A stretch of 64,000 nt of DNA from Thiosulfatimonas sediminis (GCF_011398355.1 NZ_AP021889.1:2480001-2544000), one strand, 5' to 3'. Numbered from the stretch's first letter, positions 1 through 8,557 are shown. Numbers and translations are program-made. The notes: generated by a model not told the origin, from the letters alone.

Positions 1-2
1 AG

Positions 3-725
3 TGTTTAGCCGTTAAAACAGGCATGGAAAAAGCCGCTGCCTTCCTTGAGTCTCGCCGCTATGCCGCGCTAATGGGTGCAACCGTAGAATTTAACAAAAT
101 GGAAGGCATCGCGGTTAACGATGCGGATAAGAAATTGTACATGGCTATTTCATATTTAGATAAAGGCATGAAAGACAACGGTCTTCCGGCAGAGATGGAA
201 CACATCAAAATGACTAAAATCAATGCAGGTGTCACTTTCACCATGCCGATGACGCCAGGTCAAGTTGATGATAACGATGCTCGTATCGAGTCAGACTATG
301 TGGTTACTTCGCTCTATGCCGAAGACAAGCTGATCGGTCGTGACATTGCGACCGATGCGCTTGGCAATACTGCCGACCCCGACTTCATTGCTAATACAGA
401 TAACATCTTCTTCTCTGAGAAAATGCGTACGCTGTTTGTTGGTGAAGACTCTGGTACTCATGTAAACAACTTCGTATGGGCTTATAACATCGATACTAAG
501 AAACTATCTCGTATCCTGACTAATGTCGCCGGTGCAGAAGCGACCGGACTGCAAGCAGTAGAAAACATGGATGGTTTCGCTTACATCATGTCTAACTCGC
601 AACATCACGGTGACTACATAGGCTCGATGAATCCAACCATGGAAGCCGCTGTTGAAGCCACCGGGCTTGTTGACAAGTTTGACGGTAACTTCGGTTATAT
701 CGGTGGCATGCCTGCTATCAAATAA
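3..725 (+). CDS. PhoX-family phosphatase (DUF839), C-terminal part, 5' end outside window
   Basis: The reading frame is open to the left edge, so only the last 240 or so residues are visible. They match what I remember of the C-terminal region of PhoX-type (DUF839) calcium-dependent alkaline phosphatases: a run reading KTGMEKAAAFLESRRYAA, followed by EFNKMEGI and a beta-rich part with AISYLDKGM. Family members release phosphate from organic esters and are usually exported by the Tat system; the signal peptide would lie outside the window. A hairpin with a T run follows 21 bases after the stop. A cytochrome c lipoprotein starts 68 bases downstream on the same strand, but the hairpin suggests they are not simply co-transcribed. 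Other DUF839 proteins are not proven phosphatases, so the substrate is uncertain. Confidence 0.78.
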   Translation, partial: CLAVKTGMEKAAAFLESRRYAALMGATVEFNKMEGIAVNDADKKLYMAISYLDKGMKDNGLPAEMEHIKMTKINAGVTFTMPMTPGQVDDNDARIESDYVVTSLYAEDKLIGRDIATDALGNTADPDFIANTDNIFFSEKMRTLFVGEDSGTHVNNFVWAYNIDTKKLSRILTNVAGAEATGLQAVENMDGFAYIMSNSQHHGDYIGSMNPTMEAAVEATGLVDKFDGNFGYIGGMPAIK

Positions 726-745
726 TCCATAAACATGGATTCTTA

Positions 746-770
746 AAGCCAGCTTGATGCTGGCTTTTTG
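746..770 (+). terminator. Rho-independent terminator after the PhoX-like gene
   Basis: AAAGCCAGC pairs with GCTGGCTTT across a short TTGAT loop, and the right arm runs straight into five T residues. It sits between the PhoX-like gene and the cytochrome lipoprotein. Confidence 0.8.
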
Positions 771-793
771 CGTAAAAATTACGAGGAATTATT

Positions 794-2755
794 ATGAAAA
801 AGATCAATAATCTATTGCTCTTGGCAAGCTTTGCCGGACTTTTAAGCGGTTGTGGCGCGACCAACGATCCAGAAGCAAATCAAATAACAGCAGAAACTAA
901 ATCGGCTTTAGTAGGAAGCTATATTAATCCTGTCGTATTTGAAGGCAACCCTTACCCTCAAGTTCCAGCGCAATGTCATACCGAAACGAGCTTAGGTCGC
1001 CAAAACGCATGTCTGTTCTGCCACACCAACGGCTTGTATAAATTAGGGATCGGCAATAACAATCCTCAGGCAGGTGCCATTCCGCAAGTAAATTTCCAGC
1101 TTGATTATGGCTTTGATCCATACAGCACCCAAGCGCCTACTGCTGCCAAAAACTACTGGTTAAACACGCTTAGTCCAGAAACCTTGCTTGCCGCCGTCAC
1201 AGCAATGGATATCAACCCAAACAACTGGAATATGCAAGACTATATTCAAGAAAACAATTGGCAAGCCGCTTACAACCTAAGAGTTGGAACCAGCACCGAT
1301 TGGGATAGCGGTTACGACCAACCATTCCGACTATTACCGGGTTTAAATCCGTCTGCACTACCTGCTGATAATGACGGTTTCGTTCGATCTATCGATGCCA
1401 AAGACGTCTATTTCAACGATGATTTTGGCGGCAATACCGGTTGGCGCGCCATCAACTTTATGCCGTATGGCATCTTCAGCCCGATGACTGGCTCGGTTTC
1501 GGGCATCTATATTCGTCTCGCCGCACCGTTTATGCAGAACAGCGCCGGTGACTTTGATCTAGCAATCTACCAACAGAACTTAGAACTGTTGCGCGATGCG
1601 ATTCAAAACCGTCTAACAGACACCTCACCGACAAACTACTTTGGCGCGGCATCGGCGATTAACGTGGTCGCCGGCAGCTATCCACAAGGCACTGAACTGG
1701 CGCACCCGCTACATTATGTCGACACCACTGCCGACGGTAGTCACGGTAAATTACCGGGCATGCGCGCCACCCGCGTCAAAGAAGTCCGCTATATGTATAA
1801 AGATGAGGACTTTAACCCGATGGAAGCACGACCGGACGATGGCACTGGAGACGCCATTTATGGGAATGATCAACAAGGCTGGGTCGATAATGGTTCTGGC
1901 TGGTTACTTGCCGGTTTTATTGAAGACAAAAATGGTGATTTACGACCACAATCACGCGCAGAGTTGACTCAATGTATTGGTTGTCACTCCGGATTCCACT
2001 CAGGAACAAAGGATCCTAACTTCACTAGCGGTACCGGTAATACCGTTGATAGCACTTGGTCATTCCCGCGTTCTTTCGACTCCGATTTAGGTTGGCAGGA
2101 AATGGATTATCTCGGCACTAAGGTTCGTGATGGCGTTGCGACTTCCACGACTCCAGAGCCAACCAATCGTCACGCAGGTATTGGCGAGTTTGCTTTATTG
2201 TTAAATCATACCGTCAGTGCAAATCTTTACGGTGTCATGCCGCAATCCATCGAAGCTAGTTTGAAAGCAGCAATTAGCACTGACAATGATTATTCCGATA
2301 ACTGGACAGCTATTAAAACCGATGATGCCGCCAGCTTCGAACAGAGCGTAACCTTGCGCCAAACGCTATTGCGCGAATACGTCAGCCGCAAAGACTATTT
2401 GAATGAAGACGGGACAATAAAAGGTTTCTTGCTCTACCCCGTAACAAACGATGCCATTGAAAATGCCCGTCGCTATCGTCAAGTGGTCGCCACTCAGCGT
2501 TATATTTACGGCAAAGACGTGTTTGCCGAAACACCGATCAGCTATCATCACTACCGAGATGCTTCGGTTGCCGAGGTTAAAAACGACGGTACGCCATATC
2601 AGTTTGGCGAGATTATCAGCGAACGCTCGATTCAATTGGATGAACCAACCCGTTTCGACTATCGCGCAGGGAATGGAATTACACTCATTGATTCAGACAA
2701 AGCGTTTCTGCAGGGAGGAACCTATTTTCCGGATTATGTCCCATATCTTAAATGA
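794..2755 (+). CDS. Exported diheme cytochrome c-type lipoprotein of unknown function
   Basis: The 653-residue product begins with a lipoprotein signal ending in LLSGC (acylated Cys at residue 20). It has two CxxCH haem-binding motifs: CLFCH at residues 73-77, early in the mature part, and CIGCH at 394-398. Two covalently bound haems facing the periplasm are therefore expected, which means an electron-transfer or redox-enzyme role. I do not recognise a named family. The long stretch between the two motifs has no feature I can place, and there is no obvious MauG or Cytc551-peroxidase signature beyond the two haem sites. A GAGG ribosome binding site precedes the ATG by eight bases. Its neighbour upstream is a PhoX-like phosphatase, separated by a terminator; no cytochrome maturation gene is nearby. 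Confidence 0.8.
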   Translation: MKKINNLLLLASFAGLLSGCGATNDPEANQITAETKSALVGSYINPVVFEGNPYPQVPAQCHTETSLGRQNACLFCHTNGLYKLGIGNNNPQAGAIPQVNFQLDYGFDPYSTQAPTAAKNYWLNTLSPETLLAAVTAMDINPNNWNMQDYIQENNWQAAYNLRVGTSTDWDSGYDQPFRLLPGLNPSALPADNDGFVRSIDAKDVYFNDDFGGNTGWRAINFMPYGIFSPMTGSVSGIYIRLAAPFMQNSAGDFDLAIYQQNLELLRDAIQNRLTDTSPTNYFGAASAINVVAGSYPQGTELAHPLHYVDTTADGSHGKLPGMRATRVKEVRYMYKDEDFNPMEARPDDGTGDAIYGNDQQGWVDNGSGWLLAGFIEDKNGDLRPQSRAELTQCIGCHSGFHSGTKDPNFTSGTGNTVDSTWSFPRSFDSDLGWQEMDYLGTKVRDGVATSTTPEPTNRHAGIGEFALLLNHTVSANLYGVMPQSIEASLKAAISTDNDYSDNWTAIKTDDAASFEQSVTLRQTLLREYVSRKDYLNEDGTIKGFLLYPVTNDAIENARRYRQVVATQRYIYGKDVFAETPISYHHYRDASVAEVKNDGTPYQFGEIISERSIQLDEPTRFDYRAGNGITLIDSDKAFLQGGTYFPDYVPYLK

Positions 2756-3087
2756 CTTAAGGAGAGACCACACAAGTTAGCAAAGTCACTATCGGTTATT
2801 CTGCGAATGGCCCTAATTGACCCTGTTATATCGTGCCTAACATCGGGTTAACGCCGGTTTTTCGTCTTCCGCAAGCAAGTGAAAATGCGGCCGCAAAATA
2901 TGCGCGTGGCATAACGCATTGGAAATGCTTGCAATTTACAGGGAGTTCATGGATAATTCCGCGTTCTTATTTATGGCTGAGTATTTTTCAGCCGCTAAGT
3001 ATAGAAATATTCGAATATTTTTATTTAACGAATTTTTAACTATTTCAATGACTTAGTTAAGGGTTTAATACTAGAAGGGATTGTGAA
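2756..3087. other. Gene-free gap before rpmB
   Basis: No convincing gene lies here; the short open frames lack ribosome binding sites. A small hairpin (GGCTGA...TCAGCC, 2975-2993) has no T run. It is followed by a perfect 16-base palindrome, and then an AT-rich stretch leads to rpmB and presumably holds its promoter. Confidence 0.6.
3005..3020. repeat. Perfect 16-bp palindrome AAATATTCGAATATTT upstream of rpmB
   Basis: The sequence is its own reverse complement with no loop. It lies 68 bases before the rpmB start. It could be an operator, but no regulator can be assigned from this window, and AT-rich palindromes of this size can occur by chance. Confidence 0.6.
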
Positions 3088-3324
3088 ATGTCTAAAGTAT
3101 GCCAAGTGACAGGCAAGCGTCCTGCAGTCGGTAACAATGTTTCCCACTCTCACCGTAAAACTCGTCGTCGCTTTCTACCAAACTTGCATTCGCACCGTTT
3201 TTGGTCTGAAGCTGAGAGCCGTTTTGTAAAACTTCGCGTATCTGCAGCAGGTATGCGTAACATCGACAAGAACGGGATTGACGCTGTGATCGCTGATATG
3301 CGTTCACGTGGTGAGAAGGTCTAA
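3088..3324 (+). CDS. rpmB: 50S ribosomal protein L28
   Basis: This 78-residue basic protein starts [12 protein letters not shown] and contains the family pattern [13 protein letters not shown] and the C-terminal [12 protein letters not shown]. Length and sequence fit L28 of the large ribosomal subunit. The start has a GAAGGGA ribosome binding site a few bases upstream. rpmG follows after 11 bases with its own AAGGAG site, giving the usual rpmB-rpmG operon, closed by a terminator behind rpmG. In many relatives mutM lies next to rpmBG, and it is found close by here too. Confidence 0.97.
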   Translation: MSKVCQVTGKRPAVGNNVSHSHRKTRRRFLPNLHSHRFWSEAESRFVKLRVSAAGMRNIDKNGIDAVIADMRSRGEKV

Positions 3325-3335
3325 GGAGACTAATC

Positions 3336-3488
3336 ATGCGCGATAAGATTAAATTAAAGTCAACAGAGTCTGCTTATTATTACACTACAGATAAGAATAA
3401 GAAGAACATGGCTGGCAAATTTGAGATCAAGAAATACGATCCAATCGTTCGTAAACACGTCTTGTTCAAAGAAGCTAAAATCAAATAA
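3336..3488 (+). CDS. rpmG: 50S ribosomal protein L33
   Basis: The 50-residue product begins [16 protein letters not shown], continues through [17 protein letters not shown], and ends FKEAKIK, which is diagnostic for L33. It carries none of the four zinc-binding cysteines, so it is the zinc-independent (C-minus) form. AAGGAG lies nine bases before the ATG. The gene follows rpmB by 11 bases and is followed by a strong terminator, so it is the last gene of a two-gene ribosomal operon. Confidence 0.97.
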   Translation: MRDKIKLKSTESAYYYTTDKNKKNMAGKFEIKKYDPIVRKHVLFKEAKIK

Positions 3489-3510
3489 TTCTTACCCAGA
3501 TTTATTTGAG

Positions 3511-3540
3511 AAACCCGATCCACAAGATCGGGTTTTTTTT
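3511..3540 (+). terminator. Rho-independent terminator of rpmBG
   Basis: AAACCCGATC pairs with GATCGGGTTT over a CACAA loop, followed by an uninterrupted run of eight T. It lies 22 bases after the rpmG stop. Confidence 0.95.
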
Positions 3541-3554
3541 CGCTCATCAAAAAC

Positions 3555-3755
3555 CTATCCATGCATCACATATAAATTCTGTTTTGCCCAACGCATCGCT
3601 GGTGGAATTTTTGATTCAGCGGCATAAGGCAGTTTTTCTTCGAAATCGCGCATGGTTTGGTACGCATCATCTAGTGTGGCAAAGGCAGCAACAACGCTTC
3701 CTTGGTCCAGAATCACATAGTCATATCCGTTGAATTCAATAGCATAGCGTTTCAT
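3555..3755 (-). CDS. Small conserved-looking protein of unknown function, 66 residues
   Basis: I place the start at the methionine of MKRYAIEFNGYDYVI because a strong purine-rich site (AGGGGGGTT) lies just upstream; the same frame extends further but without a ribosome binding site. The soluble product has a beta-like start (YAIEFNGYDYVILDQGSVV) and then an acidic helical stretch (LDDAYQTMRDFEEKLP). It has no signal peptide, cysteines or membrane segment. It is convergent with rpmBG. I do not recognise the family, and no function is proposed. Confidence 0.6.
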   Translation of the reverse strand: MKRYAIEFNGYDYVILDQGSVVAAFATLDDAYQTMRDFEEKLPYAAESKIPPAMRWAKQNLYVMHG

Positions 3756-3941
3756 GATTGAACCCCCCTGTGTGTGTTTTGCATCCAATGCATTATTTTT
3801 GTTCCTAATTTCTATAACGGCCAAAGCAAAAATTTAGCCAGTTTTTTTATAACTCGCCTATTCTCCATTAAACACCTCAAGATTACATAAAAAACCGTAA
3901 CAAATGCGCTTTTTTACGCAATATTTTTACTGGTCAGTTTC

Positions 3942-3950
3942 TGATAGAAT
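3942..3950 (+). promoter_or_regulatory. Candidate extended -10 promoter for the TIGR03643-type gene
   Basis: TGATAGAAT matches an extended -10 (TGn plus TAGAAT) 50 bases before the start codon. No good -35 lies at the usual distance, which extended -10 promoters can tolerate. Confidence 0.35.
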
Positions 3951-3999
3951 CTGTAAAAAATATTTATACAACACTTCTACAAAGTAACAAGGTTTCACA

Positions 4000-4275
4000 A
4001 TGGAAAAATTACCACTCGAACTTGATGCGCAAAGCATATCGCGAATCATCGAAATGGCTTGGGAAGACCGTACGCCTTTTGAAGCGATTGAAATCAATTA
4101 CGGGCTAAACGAAAGCAAGGTAATTAAATTAATGCGACGCGAGCTCAAACCAAGCAGTTTCAAAATTTGGCGCGAACGGGTCAGCGGACGCAAAACCAAA
4201 CACCTCAGTTTACGCGACAAAGCGGTATCAAGAGGTTACTGCGCCACGCAATACAAAATCCGCCGTGGTTGGTAA
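4000..4275 (+). CDS. TIGR03643/DUF2805 family protein of unknown function
   Basis: This 91-residue basic protein contains RIIEMAWEDRTPFEAI, an NYGLNESKVIKLMRRELKP segment, and a C-terminal block ending CATQYKIRRGW. This pattern is typical of the small conserved family TIGR03643 (DUF2805), whose biochemical role is unknown. The middle reads like a helix-turn-helix (FEAIEINYGLNESKVIKLMRR) and the protein is rich in Lys and Arg, so nucleic-acid binding is plausible but inferred. Its start follows a long AT-rich leader with a candidate extended -10. mutM follows 68 bases downstream on the same strand. Confidence 0.85.
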   Translation: MEKLPLELDAQSISRIIEMAWEDRTPFEAIEINYGLNESKVIKLMRRELKPSSFKIWRERVSGRKTKHLSLRDKAVSRGYCATQYKIRRGW

Positions 4276-4343
4276 ATTGCCTATAATAAGCGCAAATTAA
4301 GTGTTGATTGAGCCGACTACCTAGTCGTAAACAGTGAGAGAAG

Positions 4344-5192
4344 ATGCCAGAATTACCCGAAGTTGAAACCACGCGCCGAGGCATTGCCGCTGCTTGCCAC
4401 AACGCCACGATTGCGTCCATGACTTTACGCACCCCTAAATTGCGCTGGGAAATTGAACCAGCCTTACCAGCCTTGCTCGCCGAGCAACCTATTCTAAGCC
4501 TTGGTCGGCGGGGCAAATATCTGCTCATTAGCACGCAACCGGGAACACTGTTAATCCATCTTGGAATGTCCGGAACGCTTCGTGTTTTACCCCATGACAC
4601 ACCGGTCAAAAAACATGACCATGTGGATATCTTGTTAACAAGTGGACAAGTTTTGCGCCTGAATGATCCTCGCCGCTTTGGTGCCGTGCTTTGGCATCCC
4701 AGCCAAGCAGGGGCAATTGAGCAACACAAACTTTTAGCGAAACTGGCGCCCGAACCCTTCGATCCAGCTTTTAATGGCGACACTTTTTACCAACAAACTC
4801 GACGCCGCCAAATGGCGATAAAAACCGTCGTTATGAATTCCGCTTTTGTCGTCGGTGCGGGGAATATTTACGCTAACGAATCGCTATTTTTAAGCCGCAT
4901 CCACCCGCAAACACCAGCGAATAATTTAAGCAAAGCGCAATGTCATCGTTTGGTGGATACAATCAAACAAGTACTCGCTAGCGCAATCGAACAAGGTGGA
5001 ACCACCTTAAAAGATTTTATGAGTCCGGAGGGAAAACCCGGCTATTTCGTGCAAGAGTTGAGGGTGTACGGTCGTGATGGGCAAGCTTGCACACAATGCG
5101 GAAAGTGCATTAATAAAGTGATTATCAACCAGCGCGCCAGTTTTTTCTGTGCGCACTGCCAACCACTCAAAAAACCGCGCAAACCACTTTGA
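4344..5192 (+). CDS. mutM: Formamidopyrimidine-DNA glycosylase (MutM/Fpg)
   Basis: The enzyme removes 8-oxoguanine and ring-opened purines in base excision repair and nicks the strand by its lyase activity. The start MPELPEVETTRRGI gives the catalytic N-terminal proline (Pro2 after Met removal) and Glu3. The family zinc finger closes the protein as Cys249-x2-Cys252 ... Cys269-x2-Cys272, with the QGGTTLKDF segment ahead of it. Length (282 residues) is slightly longer than the usual 270 because of a basic tail (KKPRKPL). GAGAGAAG precedes the ATG. The gene sits between a TIGR03643 gene and a lipoprotein gene on the same strand. Confidence 0.96.
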   Translation: MPELPEVETTRRGIAAACHNATIASMTLRTPKLRWEIEPALPALLAEQPILSLGRRGKYLLISTQPGTLLIHLGMSGTLRVLPHDTPVKKHDHVDILLTSGQVLRLNDPRRFGAVLWHPSQAGAIEQHKLLAKLAPEPFDPAFNGDTFYQQTRRRQMAIKTVVMNSAFVVGAGNIYANESLFLSRIHPQTPANNLSKAQCHRLVDTIKQVLASAIEQGGTTLKDFMSPEGKPGYFVQELRVYGRDGQACTQCGKCINKVIINQRASFFCAHCQPLKKPRKPL

Positions 5193-5286
5193 GACTGTCT
5201 GAACAAAATCTGAAAAAGCAATTAACCTGCTTGTTCGAAGCAGCGGCGCGCTATACCATAGCTCTCTGTATTTTGGAGATCACTCA

Positions 5287-5772
5287 ATGATGAGCGCGCA
5301 GCCACTCAACCGCTTTATTTCTTACCGTGTACTTTGGTTATGTACCGCATTTAGCAGCCTACTATTAATCAGTGGTTGCGACCAAACAGCACAGCCTAAT
5401 GCCAATCTATGGCCAACAGCGCAAGACTGTAATCTGCACCAAGGTGCTTGCAGCATTGAGCATCAAGGCGCAAAAGTTACCTTACAGATCAATCCACAAC
5501 CCATTCCAATTGCGCGTCCATTGGGCGTACAACTGACGTTGGAAAACCTCAATCCAAGTGAGGTACAGTTAGACATTTCGGGGATTAATATGTACATGGG
5601 ATATAACCGCATCTCTTTGACATCCACCAAACCAAATCACTGGGTGGGCACCTCGATGCTGGCATTCTGCACCGCCGAAAAAATGCAGTGGCAACTGACA
5701 CTGATGCTGACCCAAAATGGTGAAGAGATTCAAATCCCGTTTTTCTTAGAAACGTCAAATCGCGGACAATAA
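5287..5772 (+). CDS. Predicted lipoprotein of unknown function
   Basis: The 161-residue product has a basic N-terminus, a hydrophobic stretch (LWLCTAFSSLLLISGC) and a lipobox ending at Cys, so it should be a lipid-anchored envelope protein. The mature part has paired cysteines (QDCNLHQGACSIE) and a beta-rich body with the segments ITLT-type NRISLTSTKPNHWVGT and LAFCTAEKMQWQLTLML. This reads like a small beta-sandwich, comparable to proteins that accompany copper or thiol chemistry, but I cannot assign it to a family. GGAG lies about eight bases before the start. It follows mutM by 94 bases and is convergent with modC. Confidence 0.72.
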   Translation: MMSAQPLNRFISYRVLWLCTAFSSLLLISGCDQTAQPNANLWPTAQDCNLHQGACSIEHQGAKVTLQINPQPIPIARPLGVQLTLENLNPSEVQLDISGINMYMGYNRISLTSTKPNHWVGTSMLAFCTAEKMQWQLTLMLTQNGEEIQIPFFLETSNRGQ

Positions 5773-5879
5773 ACGTGTTACCGCGGTGCCATCAATAATG
5801 GCGCCGAAACACGTCACCAAGACAAAGTGCCGTTGCTCGCAGATCACCAAAAAACAGAGACGCTTAGAACATTAATCAC

Positions 5880-6950
5880 TTACTCTGCCAACGCGACCGA
5901 TTTAATCAGCGCAAAAAGCGGTAATCCCACGCGGATATTCAAGCGTTGCGCAGAATGCTCTGTAATTTCAGCAAACAGTTTTTGCCCATCTTGCAACGCC
6001 AAACGCACCAAAATACGATGGTTCGGCTTGGCAATCAGTTCCAATACCTCGGCCGACAGATGATTGATAATACTCAACTGTTCAGGATCCGATAAGGCTA
6101 AAGAGACGTCTTTGGCTAACACTCTGACACGCACTTGCGATTTTTTTAAATCACTTAAATCAGCAAGCCATAAGGTGTTATCGCCCATTAACAGCGGACG
6201 TAAACCCTGCGAAATCGCTAAGGGCTTGCCTTGCAATACAGACACAGCGCCTTCATCATCAAACAGCGGTGAATCAACTCGAGATAAGGCTTGCTGTAAG
6301 CTTTCGATTCGCTCAATGTGACCGCCAGCCATAAACACAATTTGATTGGCCAAGCGCTCCACTTCCGCTGGCGAATGCGTGATGTACAGCACCGGAATTT
6401 GGTAAGCCTCAACAATCTCTTCAATTAAGCTCAGCATCTCCGCTTTAGCGCGCCAATCCAAGGCTGACAACGGCTCGTCCATGCACAACAATTGTGGTCG
6501 AGCCAGCAATGCACGGGCAATCGCTACGCGCTGTTTTTCGCCGCCAGAGAGAAAATTTACACTGCGATCAAGCTTATCAGCCATGCCAACTCGACTGACA
6601 ATTTCGTCAAAATCAGCGGCTTGAATATGGCTTGGCAGACGTTTCACAGCATACAACAAATTTTGCCTTACACTCATATGCGGAAACAGCGCCGCATCCT
6701 GAAACACAAAACCGATATGTCGATTTTGCGGCGGAAGCGCCTGTTTGCCACTTTGCCAAAGCGTATCCGCAAAATACAAGGTGCCACGGGTGCGTTTATC
6801 CAAACCACTCAAGGCTCGCAATAGTGTGGATTTACCCGAACCAGAACGACCAAAAATCACCGTGATACCATCCAATGGCAAAGCAAATTCGTTCGAGTCC
6901 AGAACAAAATCTCCAAGCGTCAGTTGTAAATTACCACGTAAACTTGCCAT
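5880..6950 (-). CDS. modC: Molybdate ABC transporter ATP-binding protein ModC
   Basis: ModC powers molybdate import as the ATPase of ModABC. Walker A is GRSGSGKST (residues 34-42 from the chosen start), the Q-loop VFQDAALFPHM follows, the signature is LSGGEKQRVAIARALL, and Walker B is LLCMDEPLSALD. A C-terminal region of about 120 residues (VRVRVLAKDVSLAL ... RILVRLALQDGQ) is the oxyanion-binding TOBE/Mop domain that marks ModC rather than a generic ABC ATPase. I chose the ATG of MASLRGN because AGGTGG lies five bases upstream; a GTG three codons earlier directly abuts the modB stop. It is the last gene of modABC. Confidence 0.95.
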   Translation of the reverse strand: MASLRGNLQLTLGDFVLDSNEFALPLDGITVIFGRSGSGKSTLLRALSGLDKRTRGTLYFADTLWQSGKQALPPQNRHIGFVFQDAALFPHMSVRQNLLYAVKRLPSHIQAADFDEIVSRVGMADKLDRSVNFLSGGEKQRVAIARALLARPQLLCMDEPLSALDWRAKAEMLSLIEEIVEAYQIPVLYITHSPAEVERLANQIVFMAGGHIERIESLQQALSRVDSPLFDDEGAVSVLQGKPLAISQGLRPLLMGDNTLWLADLSDLKKSQVRVRVLAKDVSLALSDPEQLSIINHLSAEVLELIAKPNHRILVRLALQDGQKLFAEITEHSAQRLNIRVGLPLFALIKSVALAE

Positions 6951-6959
6951 CTTATCCAC

Positions 6960-7655
6960 CTAACCCACCTTGACCCCAAAACGACGGTTAATGCCGTACA
7001 CCAACATCAGCACCAATAATGAGAAGATCAACATAAGCGCCGAAAGCACGTGCGCTTGGTCGTACTCCAAAGATTCCACATGGTCAAAAATATCAATCGA
7101 CACCATCCGAGTCTCGCCAGGAATATTGCCCCCGAGCATTAACACCACCCCAAACTCACCCACTGTGTGCGCAAAGGTTAAGGTAGCCGCGACCAGAAAA
7201 CCGCGCTGCGATAGTGGAATCACAATGGTAAAAAAACGGTCTAATACCGATGCCCGCAAAGTGGCTGCGGCATCCAACAATTTTTGCGGTACCGCTTCAA
7301 ACGCGTGCATTAAAGGCTGAATCGTAAAGGGTAGGGAATAAAAAACCGAACCGATAATTAATCCCGTTTTAGAAAAGGTAAGCTGCCCTTCAAAACCAAA
7401 AAAGCGCAGAAATTCGGTTACATAACCGTTTGGATTAAACATGATTAACAGATAGAAACCCAACACGGTTGGTGGCAACACCAAGGGTAAGGCAACTAAA
7501 GCTTCGAACACAATTTTCGAAGAACTCTGCATACGCGCCAACCACCAAGCGATCGGCGTCCCTAAAAGCAACAGAATCACGGTGGTCCAAGCCGCTACTT
7601 CCAAGGTCAGCCAAATCGGCTCTAAGCTAACCTTTACACCAAAAATTTCTAACAT
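6960..7655 (-). CDS. modB: Molybdate ABC transporter permease ModB
   Basis: This is the inner-membrane permease of the molybdate importer, about 231 residues with five or six hydrophobic segments (for example WTTVILLLLGTPIAWWLA, ALVALPLVLPPTVLGFYLL). The cytoplasmic loop reads AAATLRASVLDRFFTIVIPLSQRG, the EAA-type motif that contacts the ATPase. TVGEFGVVLMLGGNIPGETR is characteristic for ModB. The frame continues 14 codons upstream to a TTG, but the ATG of MLEIFGVKV gives the family length and is preferred; its ribosome binding site is weak (GTGGTAG). Its stop lies nine bases before the chosen modC ATG. Confidence 0.95.
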   Translation of the reverse strand: MLEIFGVKVSLEPIWLTLEVAAWTTVILLLLGTPIAWWLARMQSSSKIVFEALVALPLVLPPTVLGFYLLIMFNPNGYVTEFLRFFGFEGQLTFSKTGLIIGSVFYSLPFTIQPLMHAFEAVPQKLLDAAATLRASVLDRFFTIVIPLSQRGFLVAATLTFAHTVGEFGVVLMLGGNIPGETRMVSIDIFDHVESLEYDQAHVLSALMLIFSLLVLMLVYGINRRFGVKVG

Positions 7656-7734
7656 TTTGCTACCACAAAGGCACGAACACACTAACCTTTTCGCCAAATC
7701 TGCTTGCGTTAATGTGCTCGTGATTCATCTAAAA

Positions 7735-8502
7735 TTAAGGCGTACTATAGCCGTAAGCGTGCAAGATTTCTAATGCCTTTGGGGTTTTTAGATAATCAAA
7801 AAACGCCTGCAAAGCGACATTATCCACTCCACGCTTGAGAATAATCGCACCTTGTTTAATCGGTTCATAATCGGCTTGTGGCACCACCCAATATTCGCCT
7901 TTCTGGAAAATCGGACTTTGTGGATCGACAATTTGCGACAAGGCGATAAACCCAATCGGCGCATTCCCGGTTGCGACATATTGGAAAGCATGCGCGATAC
8001 TTTCGCCATTCACCAATTTCGCCTTGACGCCTTCATACAACCCCTGACTTTTCAAAAATGCTTGGGCGCGCTCACCGTAAGGTGCCGTCCGCGGATTGGC
8101 CATTGCCAAGTGTTTAAATTCGGCCTTTCGCAATACCTCTAAGGGCTGCGTTTTTACCGGATAATCTGCACTATATAAAGCAATCTGACCTTGTGCGTAT
8201 ACAAAATAACTGGACTCCACCCCGATACCGTCGGCAATCGTTTTCAGCGGACGGGATTCATCAGCCCCAAAAAAAGCATCAAAAGGAGCGCCATTTTTAA
8301 TTTGTGCATACAGTTTTCCGGTCGGCCCAAAAGAAAACTTTAACTCATGCCCCGTCTCTTGGCGAAACTGTTCGCCAATTTCTTCAATGGTTTTAGTAAA
8401 GTTAGCCGCCACCGCAATGGTCGCACTTCCGGCATGGGCAAGGCCGCTGGTTAACAGTGCAAACGCGGCACTAAAGAGCCCGAGCAATACAGTCTTTTTC
8501 AT
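7735..8502 (-). CDS. modA: Periplasmic molybdate-binding protein ModA
   Basis: ModA captures molybdate (or tungstate) in the periplasm and delivers it to ModBC. The 255-residue product has a Sec signal peptide (MKKTVLLGLFSAAFALL, cleavage after AHA). It then has the family pattern ATIAVAANFTKTIEEI, FSFGPTGKLYAQIKNGAPFDAFF, MANPRTAPYGERAQAFL and GNAPIGFIALSQI, which form the anion pocket. The start at MKKTV is chosen because TTGGAGAAATGG provides the ribosome binding site; an in-frame TTG four codons earlier overlaps it. It is the first gene of modABC and lies just behind a ModE-like operator. Confidence 0.96.
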   Translation of the reverse strand: MKKTVLLGLFSAAFALLTSGLAHAGSATIAVAANFTKTIEEIGEQFRQETGHELKFSFGPTGKLYAQIKNGAPFDAFFGADESRPLKTIADGIGVESSYFVYAQGQIALYSADYPVKTQPLEVLRKAEFKHLAMANPRTAPYGERAQAFLKSQGLYEGVKAKLVNGESIAHAFQYVATGNAPIGFIALSQIVDPQSPIFQKGEYWVVPQADYEPIKQGAIILKRGVDNVALQAFFDYLKTPKALEILHAYGYSTP

Positions 8503-8519
8503 CCATTTCTCCAAAATAA

Positions 8520-8551
8520 CGTTTTATTTATATGTAACTTACTATATAACG
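8520..8551 (-). promoter_or_regulatory. Candidate ModE operator and promoter region of modABC
   Basis: A dyad with outer arms CGTTTTATT and TATATAACG spans 32 bases, ending 17 bases before the modA start. Known ModE operators are AT-rich dyads with CGTTATATA-type arms, so this fits repression of modABC by molybdate-bound ModE. The -10 of modABC probably lies within it. Similarity judged by eye. Confidence 0.55.
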
Positions 8552-8557
8552 AATTTG

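Noticed and set aside
2833-3039. Open frame of 68 codons upstream of rpmB
   Set aside because: It starts at GTG without a ribosome binding site, has no recognisable protein pattern, and crosses a hairpin and the likely promoter of rpmB.
4205-4783. Minus-strand frame of 192 codons across mutM
   Set aside because: It lies opposite a clearly coding mutM and has no family pattern or ribosome binding site.
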